Shown here one piece after another: positions 1-11,249 of a stretch of DNA of 64,000 nucleotides; position 1 is the stretch's first letter; every line of letters starts with the position of its first letter. The stretch covers positions 62,001 through 126,000 of the forward strand of contig MU859067.1 of NCBI GenBank assembly GCA_033297205.1, given 5' to 3'. The translations under genes and the position numbers were made by a program. The notes beneath the pieces were generated by a model. That model searched no databases. It was not told where the DNA came from and saw only the letters and a program-made list of their open reading frames with translations. The DNA is from Pseudoneurospora amorphoporcata. Lineage: Eukaryota > Ascomycota > Sordariomycetes > Sordariales > Sordariaceae.

Positions 1-949
1 TCTACCTATGTTCGAGCCCGGGATTTGTACGGAAATTGCCCTCATGGATGTTATCACGAACCTATCACTGTGCCACAGGAGGTGAACGTCGAGGATGTCC
101 AAGATCGACAATGGCACAATGTCTTTAGAAGCCCCTGAGCCATGGAGCCATAGAAGACGTCTGATGTGAGTTGAGGATGTAAAGACAATCGGAAGTTGAC
201 AAATGACTTACCAACCGGCATGGGACGTCGATCATTCTTGCATACTACCTAAGTAAACATGCGCAGGCCAGACACCATGCGTACATGCGGCCATGTCAAC
301 TCGTCCAAGGAACAAGCGCATACATCATGTATGTAAGGCTAACGTCTTCATATCAAATTAAGGTATGTTTTGTCCGCAGACATGAAGGGTGATGGTATCG
401 ACTCTCTCACCCTCTGATAAATCTGACTCCGAGAGTCTAAAGGAAAATGCAGACAGACCAGACCTTCCGTGGAACAAATCAAATGATCAAGCCGCATCCA
501 CGCATCAACGCCATTGAACATCACCGTTCGATCAGATCCATATCCCAATGCCAGAAGAAAAGCGACAAAGAGGAGGAACACAAGGCGCGCGACATAACGG
601 AAACAGACAAACAGAAGAACAGCAGCAACAGCAACATCATCAGAACCAAGAAAAGCAGACAAAAACTGTACTGCGGGTATCGTTTTCCTGGCTCTGGCTG
701 GCTCTAGCTGGCTCTGGCCCAGCAATCGTTCTTCCAACAACAACACCAACAATAACACAAGATTCGACAAACACAGAATCGATAACGATGATCGAATTTC
801 CCCCTTTACCCCTTCCCTCCTCTCCCGCGTCCAAGCGTTCATTTATCTACCTCCAACTCCCAAACCTTGCGACCTAGCCATCCCCAAGCCGCCACTCCTA
901 ACCCTCTAGGCCCTACCCACCGACTTTGAGGCCTGTGTCGTCCTCCGAG
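1..949. other. Left-edge region without a confident gene
   Basis: This stretch lies downstream of the histidine kinase stop codon. No long convincing reading frame is seen. On the minus strand there is a canonical-looking intron at 211..161: a GTAAGT donor, a CTCAAC-like branch and an ACATCAG acceptor, 51 nt long. It joins an ATG at 221 to a 38-codon frame ending at 54, so an exon of a minus-strand gene may be present. Around 689-718 there is a short tandem repeat of a TGGCTCTGGC-like unit. The rest is unassigned. Confidence 0.3.
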
Positions 950-3900
950 TCACGGACTCAGTTGCATCGGTATCAACTCCACCTTGGTTTGTGAGGTCTG
1001 CTTTGGGGAGGGTGAGGGTCGTTGTGATTCGACAGGCTTGCTGTCTGGTAACTGTGCCTGATCCTGTACCTGTGTCTGCGCCTCCGCCTGCGCCTGGGAT
1101 TGCCTAGCCACCTGCTTGCTATGTTGACTCCCACGCTCTCCACTTCCACCCTGCCGCTGACTTTGCTGACCTTCTGCCTGCGTTCGCGTTGTTGTATCTT
1201 GTTTCTGTTTCTTTGCTTGATCTGCCTGTGTCTGCGGCTGTGTGTGTTTTTGAACAACAGATTCGCCGAGCCCGCTGAATCTGCCTGGTGAACCTGACCT
1301 TGAAGCAGCAGCCGAGGTTGAACCTAAGCCCGTCTGTCCAGCGCCAGCATCAGCATGAGCAACCATCCCCATGACGACCCGCATCTTTTCCAGCAGTTCC
1401 GGCATCCGATATGGCTTGATCAGCACATCATCGCATCCAGCCTCCTTGGCCTCGAGGATCTGTTCTATGCGCGCGTTGGCACTGACGGCTATGATTGGTA
1501 GCCTCCCGCCCGTGATTTTGCCCTGGCGCTCCAGCTCACGAATGTTGCGCGTGCACGTGAGTCCATCCTGGACAGGCATTTCAATGTCCATGAGGATGAC
1601 TGAAAGGGGAAACTTTGTGCCTAGTGTGGTTGTTGTTGTTGTTGCTGGGGGTGGCTGGCTGTGGTTCAGGAAACCGCCATCGACCGGCGGTGGTGAGCTG
1701 ATGGTCCCATTCGTAGCGGGAATGGCGCCTTTGTTGATGATGTTGCCGTTCATGGAAGGGGCAGCGCTAGAACCCCCGTCGCTCACGTATCGGTCAGTCC
1801 GTTGCAGTTTATCAAGACATTCCAGGCCGTGGTTTGCTACATCAACGGTGAATCCCATGTTGGTGAGACCACGTCGCGTGATCTGCTGATTGATCAAGTT
1901 GTCTTCAACGACCATGATTCCGCGAATCTGGGGTGGTGGTGTTGTCAACCCACCAAGCTCAACTACAGGGCTGGATGCTATTGGGCTCGGCCGCGGTGAC
2001 GATGTCGAACCTCTATGTGGATTGCTCGGGCGCACGGAGCGAAGGTTTGGAGCCTTGGCCATCAAGTCCGACATGGCAGCCTTTGCTGCCACCGCAGTCG
2101 CTTCTGCATCACGAAGAGAACTCTCGTTAGGGTGGTAGGCCTCGATATAGAAAGCAAAGGTACTACCGACACCTGGTTGACTGGCCACCCCAATGGCACC
2201 GTTCTGCAGTTCCGTGAGCCGACGGCTGATGAACAACCCAAGACCTGAGCCTCCGTACTTGACATGGGTGCGGCTGGACGCCTGGACGAAGCGCTGGAAG
2301 AGGCTCTTCTTCTCCTCTTCCGTCAGACCCTGGCCCGTGTCTTTGACCTCGAAGGTGAGGAACATGGGTTCTCCACGGTCATGGACGCTTGCTGTGTCGT
2401 CATCCTCGGCGTAACTCTCTTTGGACCTCGGGATGAACTGCACCGAACTGGTGGCCTCGGTTGGACGTGTCAAGCTCGCACTAAGCCCGACGGTGACATT
2501 GCGGGTCGGACCAGTCTTGGTGAATTTAAGAGCGTTGGTCAGCAGATTGATAAGAACCTGTTTTAGGCGTGAGGGGTCAAAATCCAGATATTTGACGCCA
2601 AGGTCGTAATATGACTGGTCGACAACCATGCTTAGGTTGATATCGACTCTTCGAGCCTCGACTTCGAACATTTTGAGTGCTTCTTTGACCATCTGAATCG
2701 GGTTCACCGTGATGGGTGTGATAGCCAACAGCTTGGAGTCGAGCTTCGACATTGTAAGAATATCGTCAACAATGCGCTTCTGATGTTGAGCACACCCAAC
2801 AATAGTCTCTGCACTGTCGATGCCGTTATCCAAAAGCTCACAAACCTCTGCACGGATCTCGTGATTTGGCTGGTTGTCTGTAGCACCTTCGCTGGCGTAG
2901 CTCCGCGCATCGCTGTCACTCCCATGATGGTCGCCACCGACAAGCTCCTGGACGCGCGAGAGCGTGGCGGTAATGGCGTCTGCGCAGTGAATAATCGCGC
3001 TCAAGGGGTTGCGCATCTCATGAGAAGTCATGTCGATGAAGTTCTCCTGCTGGCGCTTGGACTCAATTGCCTCCTCCTTCCGCTGCTTCTCCCTATCTAA
3101 CTGCCACTTTTGTAGCGAGACGTCACTCAGACAGCCGGTGAAGGTTTGTATGACACCCTCGGTCGACCGCACAGGCATCAGAGTCGCTTGTACCCATCGC
3201 GGCATGACCACTTTGTGGCCTGTACCGTCATCGGCGGTCCACGTTGTCCGAAGTCTCACTTCCACATTCTGGACTCTATCCTCGATGACCATCCTCTTGA
3301 GCTTCTTCATCACCAAGCCCACATCCTCTGCCCAGACGCACGTCTCCAACGGCCTAATAGTCACCTCGGTGGGGTCGACCTTCTGCAATCCGCACATTTC
3401 GTAAAAAACATTGTTGGCGCCCAAAAGGCGTCCCTCGAGGTCCATATCGTACATGCCAACTGTTGCGAATTCGGCCATCCTCTTGAGGTTTTCGGCCTGT
3501 TGCGCGCGCCGAACCGCCTCTTCTGCGGCATGCTTGTGTGCCGTAACGTCCGTCAAGCATGTCATGGTCCGTATGATGCTTCCATCTGGGGCACGCTCCG
3601 CTTTGGCGGTGGCAAAGACATGACGTTCCTTAGACTGATCGATGGGGACAAGATCCAGGCCTGCTTTCTCGAAGCTCGGTGAGTTTCGCGTTAGAGATGG
3701 GGCGACATCCGTGTGGTTCTGTCGCTTTACCCTGAATTCGTATTCAACGTAACGCTCCGTCTTCAGTTTCTCGTATGCGGTAACAATGTTCTGGCGGTCC
3801 TCCTCCTTGACGCAGGCAAGGAAGCCATTGTTTGCGATGGGGCCATTTCCTGGGAAGCCCGTCATCTTGTACCAGGCGTCATTCGCAAAGGTGATATTTC

Positions 3901-5862
3901 CTTGAGGATCTCCGAAACACATGCCGACCGGAACGAATTCGGCAAGCGTTTCAAACATCTTTATCGACTCGTTCGCCTCTTTGGTTTGGACAGCCAGCTT
4001 TTCTTTGAGCATGGCTTGATCATAAGCAGCCTGCTCTGCCGCATTGCGCCCTCTCCGTGCTTCCTCCTCGAGAAGGACCACCGAGGCAAGAGAAGTAGTA
4101 AGTTTCTGACTCAAGAGTAGTATGTACTGACGATAGTCGTTGTCGTAAGGGCGCCTCGGGTTCAGACCCAGCAAAAGAAGCCCCATTGCATCCTCCTTCT
4201 TTGTCGGCCGAATCGGCATAATCACGACAGCCCGGCACGGATCATTCTTGAAACCTCTCGTCTGCAGACCACGGAGATACTCCTGCGGAAGCGTGCCGTC
4301 CTTGGTTTGCAGAAGCAGTGGCTGGGGTGCTGTTACTGCCTCTCTAAGCGCTGGTGCCAGAGCATGCTTGTTGGTGCTCAAGTTGATCGCAGTTTGGGCA
4401 ATCGGATGGCCTTCTGGCACCCCCAAAGCTCCGGCCAGCCTACATTGTTTTGCGGGCCCATCGCTGCCAATTTCAATACCGCTTCCTTCTCCAAAGACCT
4501 CCACGCTATACAGAATAGCAAGTGGTATATCGTAGCAAGGATCGACGTCGGCAAGGTCCTGGAGTGTCTTGTCCCAGTAACCATTAACGTCCCGTGCGGC
4601 AACCAAGTCCTCACCAAGGTCAACGAGCATCTGCATGCGACGCTCCCATAGTCGTACACTTGTCGTGTCCCCGACCGGATGAATGAATCCGACGCACCGT
4701 TCCTTTTCAAGAATAGGGACGAGCGACCACTTCAAGTACGTCTCTTCGAGCCAATGGGGACCTCCTTCCACCTCGGGTTCCCTTTCGATAAAGAATCTCC
4801 ACTCGTCTTGGATCGTCGGGTCTTCTTTCCGTGCTATACGCGACATGGCATCCTTCAACTGTTCGCCGGCTTCCTGCCACGCGTTCTCCACAGTCATTCC
4901 GAGTAGTGATGGGTGTTTCGAACCGCATAGTTTGCTGAATGCTTCGTTGTAAAGAGTCACGTAGTTGGTACCCCAGTAGATGGCAATGGGGCGACTGTCA
5001 GCGAGTATTTGGTTGAAAGTCTGCTCCAGAGTTGGTGGCCAGTCCTTCATGGGGCCCAGTGGTGTTGCGGCCCAATCGACACTGTGTATGACTTCGAGGA
5101 ACGACCGTGTTTCTTCATCATCAAGAAGGTCAGCTCGAGACTCATGGTGCCACAACTTGGCCAATACAAAGGGCAGAGATGCGTACCTGGCAAAATGTCT
5201 GGTAGAATCCAACCCGGGTCCGTGGTTGAACGTTTGAGAGATTGGATCATCTCTGGAGATGCCAGCGGGTACTCTGCCGAGCCCAAAGGAAGAGTTGGTG
5301 GTCCAGATCTTGTCCGGCTAAGGGATACGTAGTCGGGAGGTGCCAGACTCAGCGATGACGTTAAGGATGGTACTGCAGAGGTGGCGGCAATGGTGGTGAT
5401 ACTAGCCGTAGGAGGAGCAATTGTCTGTGTCGACTCGGGCGCATCGTCTTTGACGGGAATTAGACGCACCGGGGGAGGGACAATGCTTTCGACATGCGGT
5501 ACCTGGTCGGCCCCAATCTTTCGCGATGGTTCAGAGGAGGGCGGTTGGTCGTTCGCGCCCACGACGACCATGTCAGGGCGGACGATGGTACGGGTCCAGT
5601 AAATGTTCATGAAGGAAAAGTTGGCGGCTGCCTGGCCGGTGCCACTGGGGCAGGCACCGGGCAGGTCTGTGAGCCATTCCCACAGCTGGACATTGTTGCG
5701 CTTGCGCGTGGCGATGGCGTCCTGGAGACGGGCATCGGCATCGAGGGCGGGATTCGTGTAAACGATGGTTGGCGGGTGCGGGGTTATAGCGACGATGAAG
5801 GATGGGCGCGGGTCGGCCTCGAGCAGATCGATGATGCCGGAGGTCAGGAAGGACGGATGCAT
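950..5862 (-). CDS. Hybrid sensor histidine kinase with several PAS domains
   Basis: Likely a cytoplasmic phosphorelay sensor: it autophosphorylates on His, passes the phosphate to its own receiver Asp and then probably to an HPt protein feeding the HOG-type MAPK pathway. The model is exon 5862..5187, a 74-nt intron 5186..5113 (donor GTACGC, branch GCTGAC), then exon 5112..950; it gives 1612 aa with phase preserved. Two PAS-like segments lie near the N-terminus and two clearer PAS repeats lie mid-protein. The HisKA box has SHEMRNPLSAI with His about 923. HATPase N-box (LINLLTNALKF) and G-box (DTGQGL, GGSGLGLF) follow. The receiver has acidic DN about 1296, phosphoacceptor Asp about 1401 (LMDIEMP) and the KP motif. 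About 60 extra residues split the receiver, and a Gln-rich tail of about 135 residues follows it. No membrane segments are seen. I chose ATG 5862 because the frame further upstream has only a GTG. The Catlett HHK group is not assigned. Confidence 0.92.
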
Positions 5863-8217
5863 TATTTCCACCGGCAGGGGGAAGAAGCTCCAGTTGGGAC
5901 GGGGTCGGTCACGGTCGTCGTCTCAGTATGACTGCTGCCGGGGCCTCGCTTGCTTTCCAACCGGCACGGCGCTGCGGCTGGACAGCCTGGGAAGACTGGA
6001 CGGGACTGGACTGGACGTTTGCGACTGGCGATCCACCAAGCCACCCAAGCCGGGAGGGGGGGGGGGGGGAATACCCAACGGGAAAAGTGATATGCCTGAT
6101 ACGAAGGCGGGATCTGGAATACACGATACGGATAGCTTTTGTCTCGATATACCTCCTCTCGGTGGTGACCGGCGCGGAGTGGGTGAGCCAAGGAGCCAGA
6201 ATCGGAAGCGAAGTGGTACTGTAAGCAGAAAAGAGCGAACGTGGCTTGCGACTTTTGCAATCTACGACTATAGAACCTAGACGTAGACACGGCGGACCTC
6301 GATATGATCAAGGGTAGGGGCAGAGGCAGAACTGGAAGCTGGAGTGAGACACCAGCAGACAGTTTCTTTGGGGGGAGTTGGGTGATGGTGGTGGTAGTCG
6401 TCGTCGTAGTGCTGCTGTTGGCGAAGCGGTGCAGAGACGCATTTGATATTCGAGCGAAGCCACAAATTTTTCTTGATCTCCAGAATGACTGCAGGCTTCC
6501 GTCGTTCGTTCCCGCTTTGGGTGTTGATGGTCAAAGGATAGGATGGATGAGGTGGATACCTTACCGTGAGCCTCTTGAAAGGACTGAAGGAATATCCGCT
6601 ACCCACCTATCCTTTTCAAAGGAAGAAAGAAATAGGATTCGGAAAACTCGAGAGCTAACAACAAGCCCAGGCAGGTGAACCTGGAAAGGTCACACGGGAC
6701 GGAGAAGATTTGGTTGGTGGTGTAGCAGTCACAGCCTCAGGGTAGCCGACACGGGATCTGGCGAAAAAGGTGGTGATAGTGTAGGTAGTGAGATGATCCG
6801 GGGAGTCGGGGGACGAGAACCGCCAGGAGGGGACCTTGGAGGACCTTGGAGATTTGACCTTGGCGTTCACGTCCTATCGTAGTATTCTGCTGCTGGAAAC
6901 CCGGTGCTATTCGGTGCTAGCACGATACCCCACGCAAGCACTGGAAGACATGGGATGATTAGTGGAGGTGAGGTATGGGGTAAAGGCGAAGTGAGGTTCC
7001 ACGTTTCCAGCCTTGGGTTCAGTCGGGGTTGGCGAGCGTTTAAAAGCCCGGGGCCAGTCAGGTTACCTATACGCGTCAGGCTATCCGCTGAGTAATCGGG
7101 AGTCCGAGGCTAAGGCCTGGAGTATGTTGTCGGATAAGGTGAGGTCGGTAGGAGATGGGCAGTTGATAGGTTAGGTTTTTTTTGTGATATGGTCTCTGGT
7201 TTGGTGTTGAGGTTGAATTGGGCTCAGGCTAGGTAGGTAGTGAGCAGTTCAAGGTGTCCTGTCCGCGGCAGGCTAGTGGTCAATAGTGTTGGACTGCAAT
7301 CGGAGAGGAGTCCAGAAAATGTGTCAAATGTAGGGTCCAAAACGGGCAAGTCAGGTTATGCCGCTGATGAGAAAAAAGAGCAAAGTGGGTAGCCGGAGAC
7401 ATTGGAGACGGTAGAATAGAGTCCTTTTTCGGTGCGTGCTGTACCGTGCATAATTGAATGGAGAAAAGAGGGGATGGGAAAGCATCCAGTGGGAATGCAG
7501 CCGAATTGTACACTAGAACTACAATGGGAGAAGGCGATCGCGGCCCGATTTGGTTTGGCGTCTTGGCTTCTTTTTTTCCATCTTTGGGCTGCAGTGTCAC
7601 TGGCCAGCCGATGAGACACCCCGTTCGTCACCGACCGTCACAAGATTTCTGTCATAAAGATCGGAGGTGCGACTCACTGTAGTGTATTTTGGACCTCAGC
7701 TCACATGCCAGCTCGACTAGTTGATTAGCTGCAGCACTTGATGATGATTTTGCAAAGTTTCCAAAAAAAAAAAAAAAAAAAAAAGACGCCCTTTTCGATA
7801 ATACGTATCAACCCAGCTTTCCCCGACCGACCCTCCATCAAGAGGTACTTACTTGTGTGTCAGACTTGAGGTGACCCGAATGTTCGGTGGTCGTACTGTT
7901 AACACAAGGTCCAGCTCGATCAAACAGCTTTATTGCTACTTAATATGTCAACGCTGACTTGGTGGCGGTCAAACATTAAGCTCTTGATCACTTTCTTCGG
8001 CCGGGAAACCGCATGTCCTGTTTTCCCACCCCGTCTAATAAATCGGTTGTACCCAGATAGTGCAACTCACACGCCTCGTCTGTTTTTGTGTTTGGTATAC
8101 GTATTTCCGCCGCAGTGCCGAGCCTTTTGATAGCCTTTCCCCGTACCTCCTTTTCTTAGCAAAATACCGACCCAATGATAACAAACAGTAAACCCAACAA
8201 GACAGCCCACATCCCCT
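5863..8217. other. Intergenic, probable promoter of the histidine kinase
   Basis: This 2.35-kb stretch has no convincing gene. It holds a run of 14 G at 6056-6069 and a run of 22 A at 7763-7784, and purine-rich stretches that give short chance frames on both strands. Donor-like signals on the minus strand (for example GTAAGT near 7846-7853) could belong to 5' UTR introns of the kinase transcript, but no full intron could be fixed. The left end carries the kinase leader; the right end is the 3' flank of the SAICAR synthase gene. Confidence 0.4.
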
Positions 8218-9141
8218 TTAAAGCTCAGCAAGGGCTTCCTCCAGCGTCTTGCCCGTAAGCAGCTTGAATGCCTCTTTGTACCTGGCGCTCGTAGCTTCGG
8301 CAATCTCCTGGGGCATCTCAACGCCGTCCTTGGCCTTAAGCCCCTCCTTAGTGAGCCAGTTGCGCAGGAACTGCTTGTCGAAACTGTCCTGGTCCCGTCC
8401 GGCCTCGTACTCGCTGGCCGGCCAGAAGCGCGACGAGTCAGGGGTCAAGACCTCGTCAATGAGCACAATGTCGTCCGTCTCCTCATCCAGGCCGAACTCG
8501 AACTTGGTGTCGGCAATGATGATGCCGTGCTCGCGCGCATACTCGGCCGCAGTGGTGTAGACCTTGAGAGCCAACTCCTCAATGCGTGCCGCGTACTTGT
8601 GTCCAACAATCTCGGCCGCCTTCTCCGGGGTAATGTTCTCGTCGTGGTCGCCCAGCTCGGCCTTGGTGCTCGGAGTGTACAGGGGCTTGGGGAAGGGAGA
8701 GCATTGCTGAAGGCCGGCAGGCACGGAGATGCCGTGGACGGTGCCCGTCCTCTGATATTCGTTCCAGGCGCTACCAGTAATATAGCCACGGACGATAGCT
8801 TCGATGGGGAAGACCTTGAGTCTCCGGACGTGCATGCTGCGGCCCCTAATCAAGGCCTTGTCTTGATCGCTGACCGAGGGAGGAGCAGTGAGGCTGATGA
8901 AGTGCGTCTTGACGTCTGGAATCCGCTCCTTGAGGACCTTGAACCAGTGTGCGGTAAGCTGTGTGAGGATGGCACCCTTCTGGGGAACACCATTGGCCAT
9001 GATGACATCGTACGCCGAAATGCGGTCGGTAGTAACGAACAGCAGTGTCTTGTCATCAATCTCATACAGGTCGCGGACCTTGCCGCTGGTCAGCTTGGGC
9101 AGCGACTGGAGCTCAATGGTGGTGACCACGGGGATCGACAT
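8218..9141 (-). CDS. ADE1: SAICAR synthase (phosphoribosylaminoimidazole-succinocarboxamide synthase)
   Basis: This enzyme joins CAIR and aspartate with ATP to form SAICAR in de novo purine synthesis, in the cytosol. The protein is 307 aa, the usual length for the monofunctional yeast Ade1 type. The N-terminal SGKVRDLYEID motif is the conserved nucleotide-binding start of the family. TTDRISAYDV, IVRGYITGSAWNEY and the FEFGLDEE...LIDEVLTPDSSRFW block are also characteristic. It is a single exon. I chose the ATG at 9141: the frame extends 29 codons upstream but that part is His/Pro/Thr-rich, derives from a CAA/ACC-rich leader, and does not resemble the family. No defect is seen. Confidence 0.96.
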   Translation of the reverse strand: MSIPVVTTIELQSLPKLTSGKVRDLYEIDDKTLLFVTTDRISAYDVIMANGVPQKGAILTQLTAHWFKVLKERIPDVKTHFISLTAPPSVSDQDKALIRGRSMHVRRLKVFPIEAIVRGYITGSAWNEYQRTGTVHGISVPAGLQQCSPFPKPLYTPSTKAELGDHDENITPEKAAEIVGHKYAARIEELALKVYTTAAEYAREHGIIIADTKFEFGLDEETDDIVLIDEVLTPDSSRFWPASEYEAGRDQDSFDKQFLRNWLTKEGLKAKDGVEMPQEIAEATSARYKEAFKLLTGKTLEEALAEL

Positions 9142-11249
9142 GGTTGTGGTTGTTGTTGTTGTTTGTGGTGGCGGTGGTCTGGTTTGGTGAAGATGGTGGT
9201 GGATGATGGGATGGAACCAGAGAACCAAAACAACAAACTGCGCGATGCAGCATGTGTCGGTCTTTTATGAGGCGATCGGAGGGTGCGACTGGAGATCACT
9301 CCTCGATGAGTAACTCTAGTCAATCGTTCTCAGGAACGAATGGATGACTCTTTCGATAACAAGATGTGGACCGCATGTTGACGGCCGACTTTCGGCGTAG
9401 GACGGTGGAATGACCTCTTGTGCCTACCTAGAATAGAGGTAGGTCGTCTTCAGCTGCACCAGGCCCGCACCGCAAGCGAACCAAGTCAAAATTTTCAGGT
9501 CTCTTTTTAGTGTCGTAGGGCTGCTACAGGGCACAATGAATGCACGATGCAGACTCGTTCCATTGCACACCACGGCCGAGCAAAAAGAGCCCGTGGTAAC
9601 CGTTGTGGCACGTGTGTGATCAGCGCCGGACCGTCCGTCCGACCGTAGGTAGGTTAGAACTGCATTGTTCATCCATCACCACCACCCATAACGTCGTCTG
9701 TTCTCGAGACTCGGACCGGCCCATGAGATTCAATCTGAGAGTGTTACATTGTCAAAGGACGAGAAGTTACTAGGTTGGTTGGACCTGTATCGGTATCAGA
9801 CGCTGTACGCGGCGACGGGAACGGAAGGGAACAATGCAGTGGACCCAGGGGCACCTCAGTTGGTTACCAGTGAGGGGCTGAACGTGTACCTGAAGATTCC
9901 CTTGTGGTCTCATCCCTTCACAGTCCACCGTCTTCCATCTTCGGCTTAAATTGGAATTGGGGTTCCGAGACTCCCTGCCCTTTTCTAACCTTCTTTTCAT
10001 CTCTCAGCAACGACGAAACCAGACGATGGCATTCTTCTCTAACCCTTGCCCAGAGTCAGACCGAAAAGGATGAATTGGCGCTAGCCTCAAAGCCCGCGGC
10101 TCATCTCTAGCGGGAAAGACTTTGATTGCGATTTGACAAAATCGAGCCTCAACTTGGAGCCGTTCGCTTAAAATCAACCGAACCAAACATTCATTTCGAT
10201 TTTCGAGTGGCGCAGCGTCAAGCGCAACCTCAAGCTCCGCGCTTTAAGCGGGAGCAAATTGCCCAGAGAGGATCTACCTATGTACACAGCAGCTATCAGG
10301 CCAAGATGGAACGACGTGAAACGTCTTGTTCGTTAGGAGGATGGAACCTCGAGAGTTCGGAAGGCCGGAGGATGACAAAGCTGAATGGATGGACATTGGC
10401 ACGAAAACACTCTCCTTCTGCCAGAAAAAAAGGAAAATACGCATTGCCCAAGAGTGCTAAGGAAATGGCAGGTTCTTGGGGGGGTTTTCATTCAGTTGTC
10501 TTGATGGTCGTTTGTCGTTGGCTGATAGGTTGGCCCGTCGTTGGCATTAGAGCAGCTGACAGCCGGGGATATTGCTATTGAACGCTCGCCCGGTCGGATA
10601 CGGGCAGTAGTTTTCTTGGCTTCTTGCGTCGTTGGTTCGGCTGGAGGGCTTCATCGGCGCCCGTGGAGAAATTGGACATGGGGAACTTCTGCCCCTGGAG
10701 CGCTACCTTGAAAAATGTCCGGGGAGCCCCCGTCTACGCCACACCAATGTTTGGTTTTCGGCCAAGTCTTCCTTCGGTTTGCAACGTCGACTTTACCAAG
10801 ACCCATGCGCCGCCGGGGTTGCTCCTGAGTTGGTTTCCGTCATCCAGGCGGCCGGCTCTTCGAACGGCTTGCTCCTCAACATCCAAAGGTCGTCAATCTC
10901 CCCCAGTTCTCTTATTTATAAACATTGTTACGCTTTAACGTACCCGAGCAACCGAGACTCCAGATACCTGCGAGACTCTGAAGGGAGGCTTCATCGGCAG
11001 CGGCTCCGCTCCTCACCTTCATCTTTATATCCACCGTCGACGAGGCTACACGCCGATCTGAACAGATTCCAAAGGAGGACCCGGTTGAACTCGTCAGCAC
11101 GTCTCCATTCCCGACTCTGGACCGCCAAAAGTGACTCTGAACATCTTTTGACGACTTCCGCCTTAATGCGATCTACTTAACACTCTTCCGCTTCCGCCTC
11201 AAAACTCCCACAGCGTCCTTAGCCGTTGGAAAAAGGGGTCATTGTTGAT
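9142..11249. other. Divergent intergenic region between ADE1 and the aspartic protease
   Basis: This 2.1-kb promoter region serves two divergent genes. The ADE1 leader next to 9142 is rich in CAA/ACC triplets, a common unstructured fungal 5' UTR type. Frames at 10126-10581 and 10632-11180 begin with non-ATG codons or have no protein-like features, so I do not call genes. A TATTTATAAA sequence at 10913-10922 could be a TATA element for the protease gene. Confidence 0.4.
10913..10922 (+). promoter_or_regulatory. Possible TATA element of the aspartic protease gene
   Basis: TATTTATAAA lies about 330 bp upstream of the protease ATG in a pyrimidine-rich context. This is a sequence match only; the distance would imply a long 5' UTR or an intron in it. 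Confidence 0.25.

Noticed and set aside
9..26. GTTCGAGCCCGGGA resembling a tRNA T-arm
   Set aside because: The rest of a cloverleaf is not present on either strand within the window.
10632..11180. 182-codon plus-strand frame upstream of the protease
   Set aside because: Starts with TTG, contains promoter and leader sequence, and has no recognisable domain.
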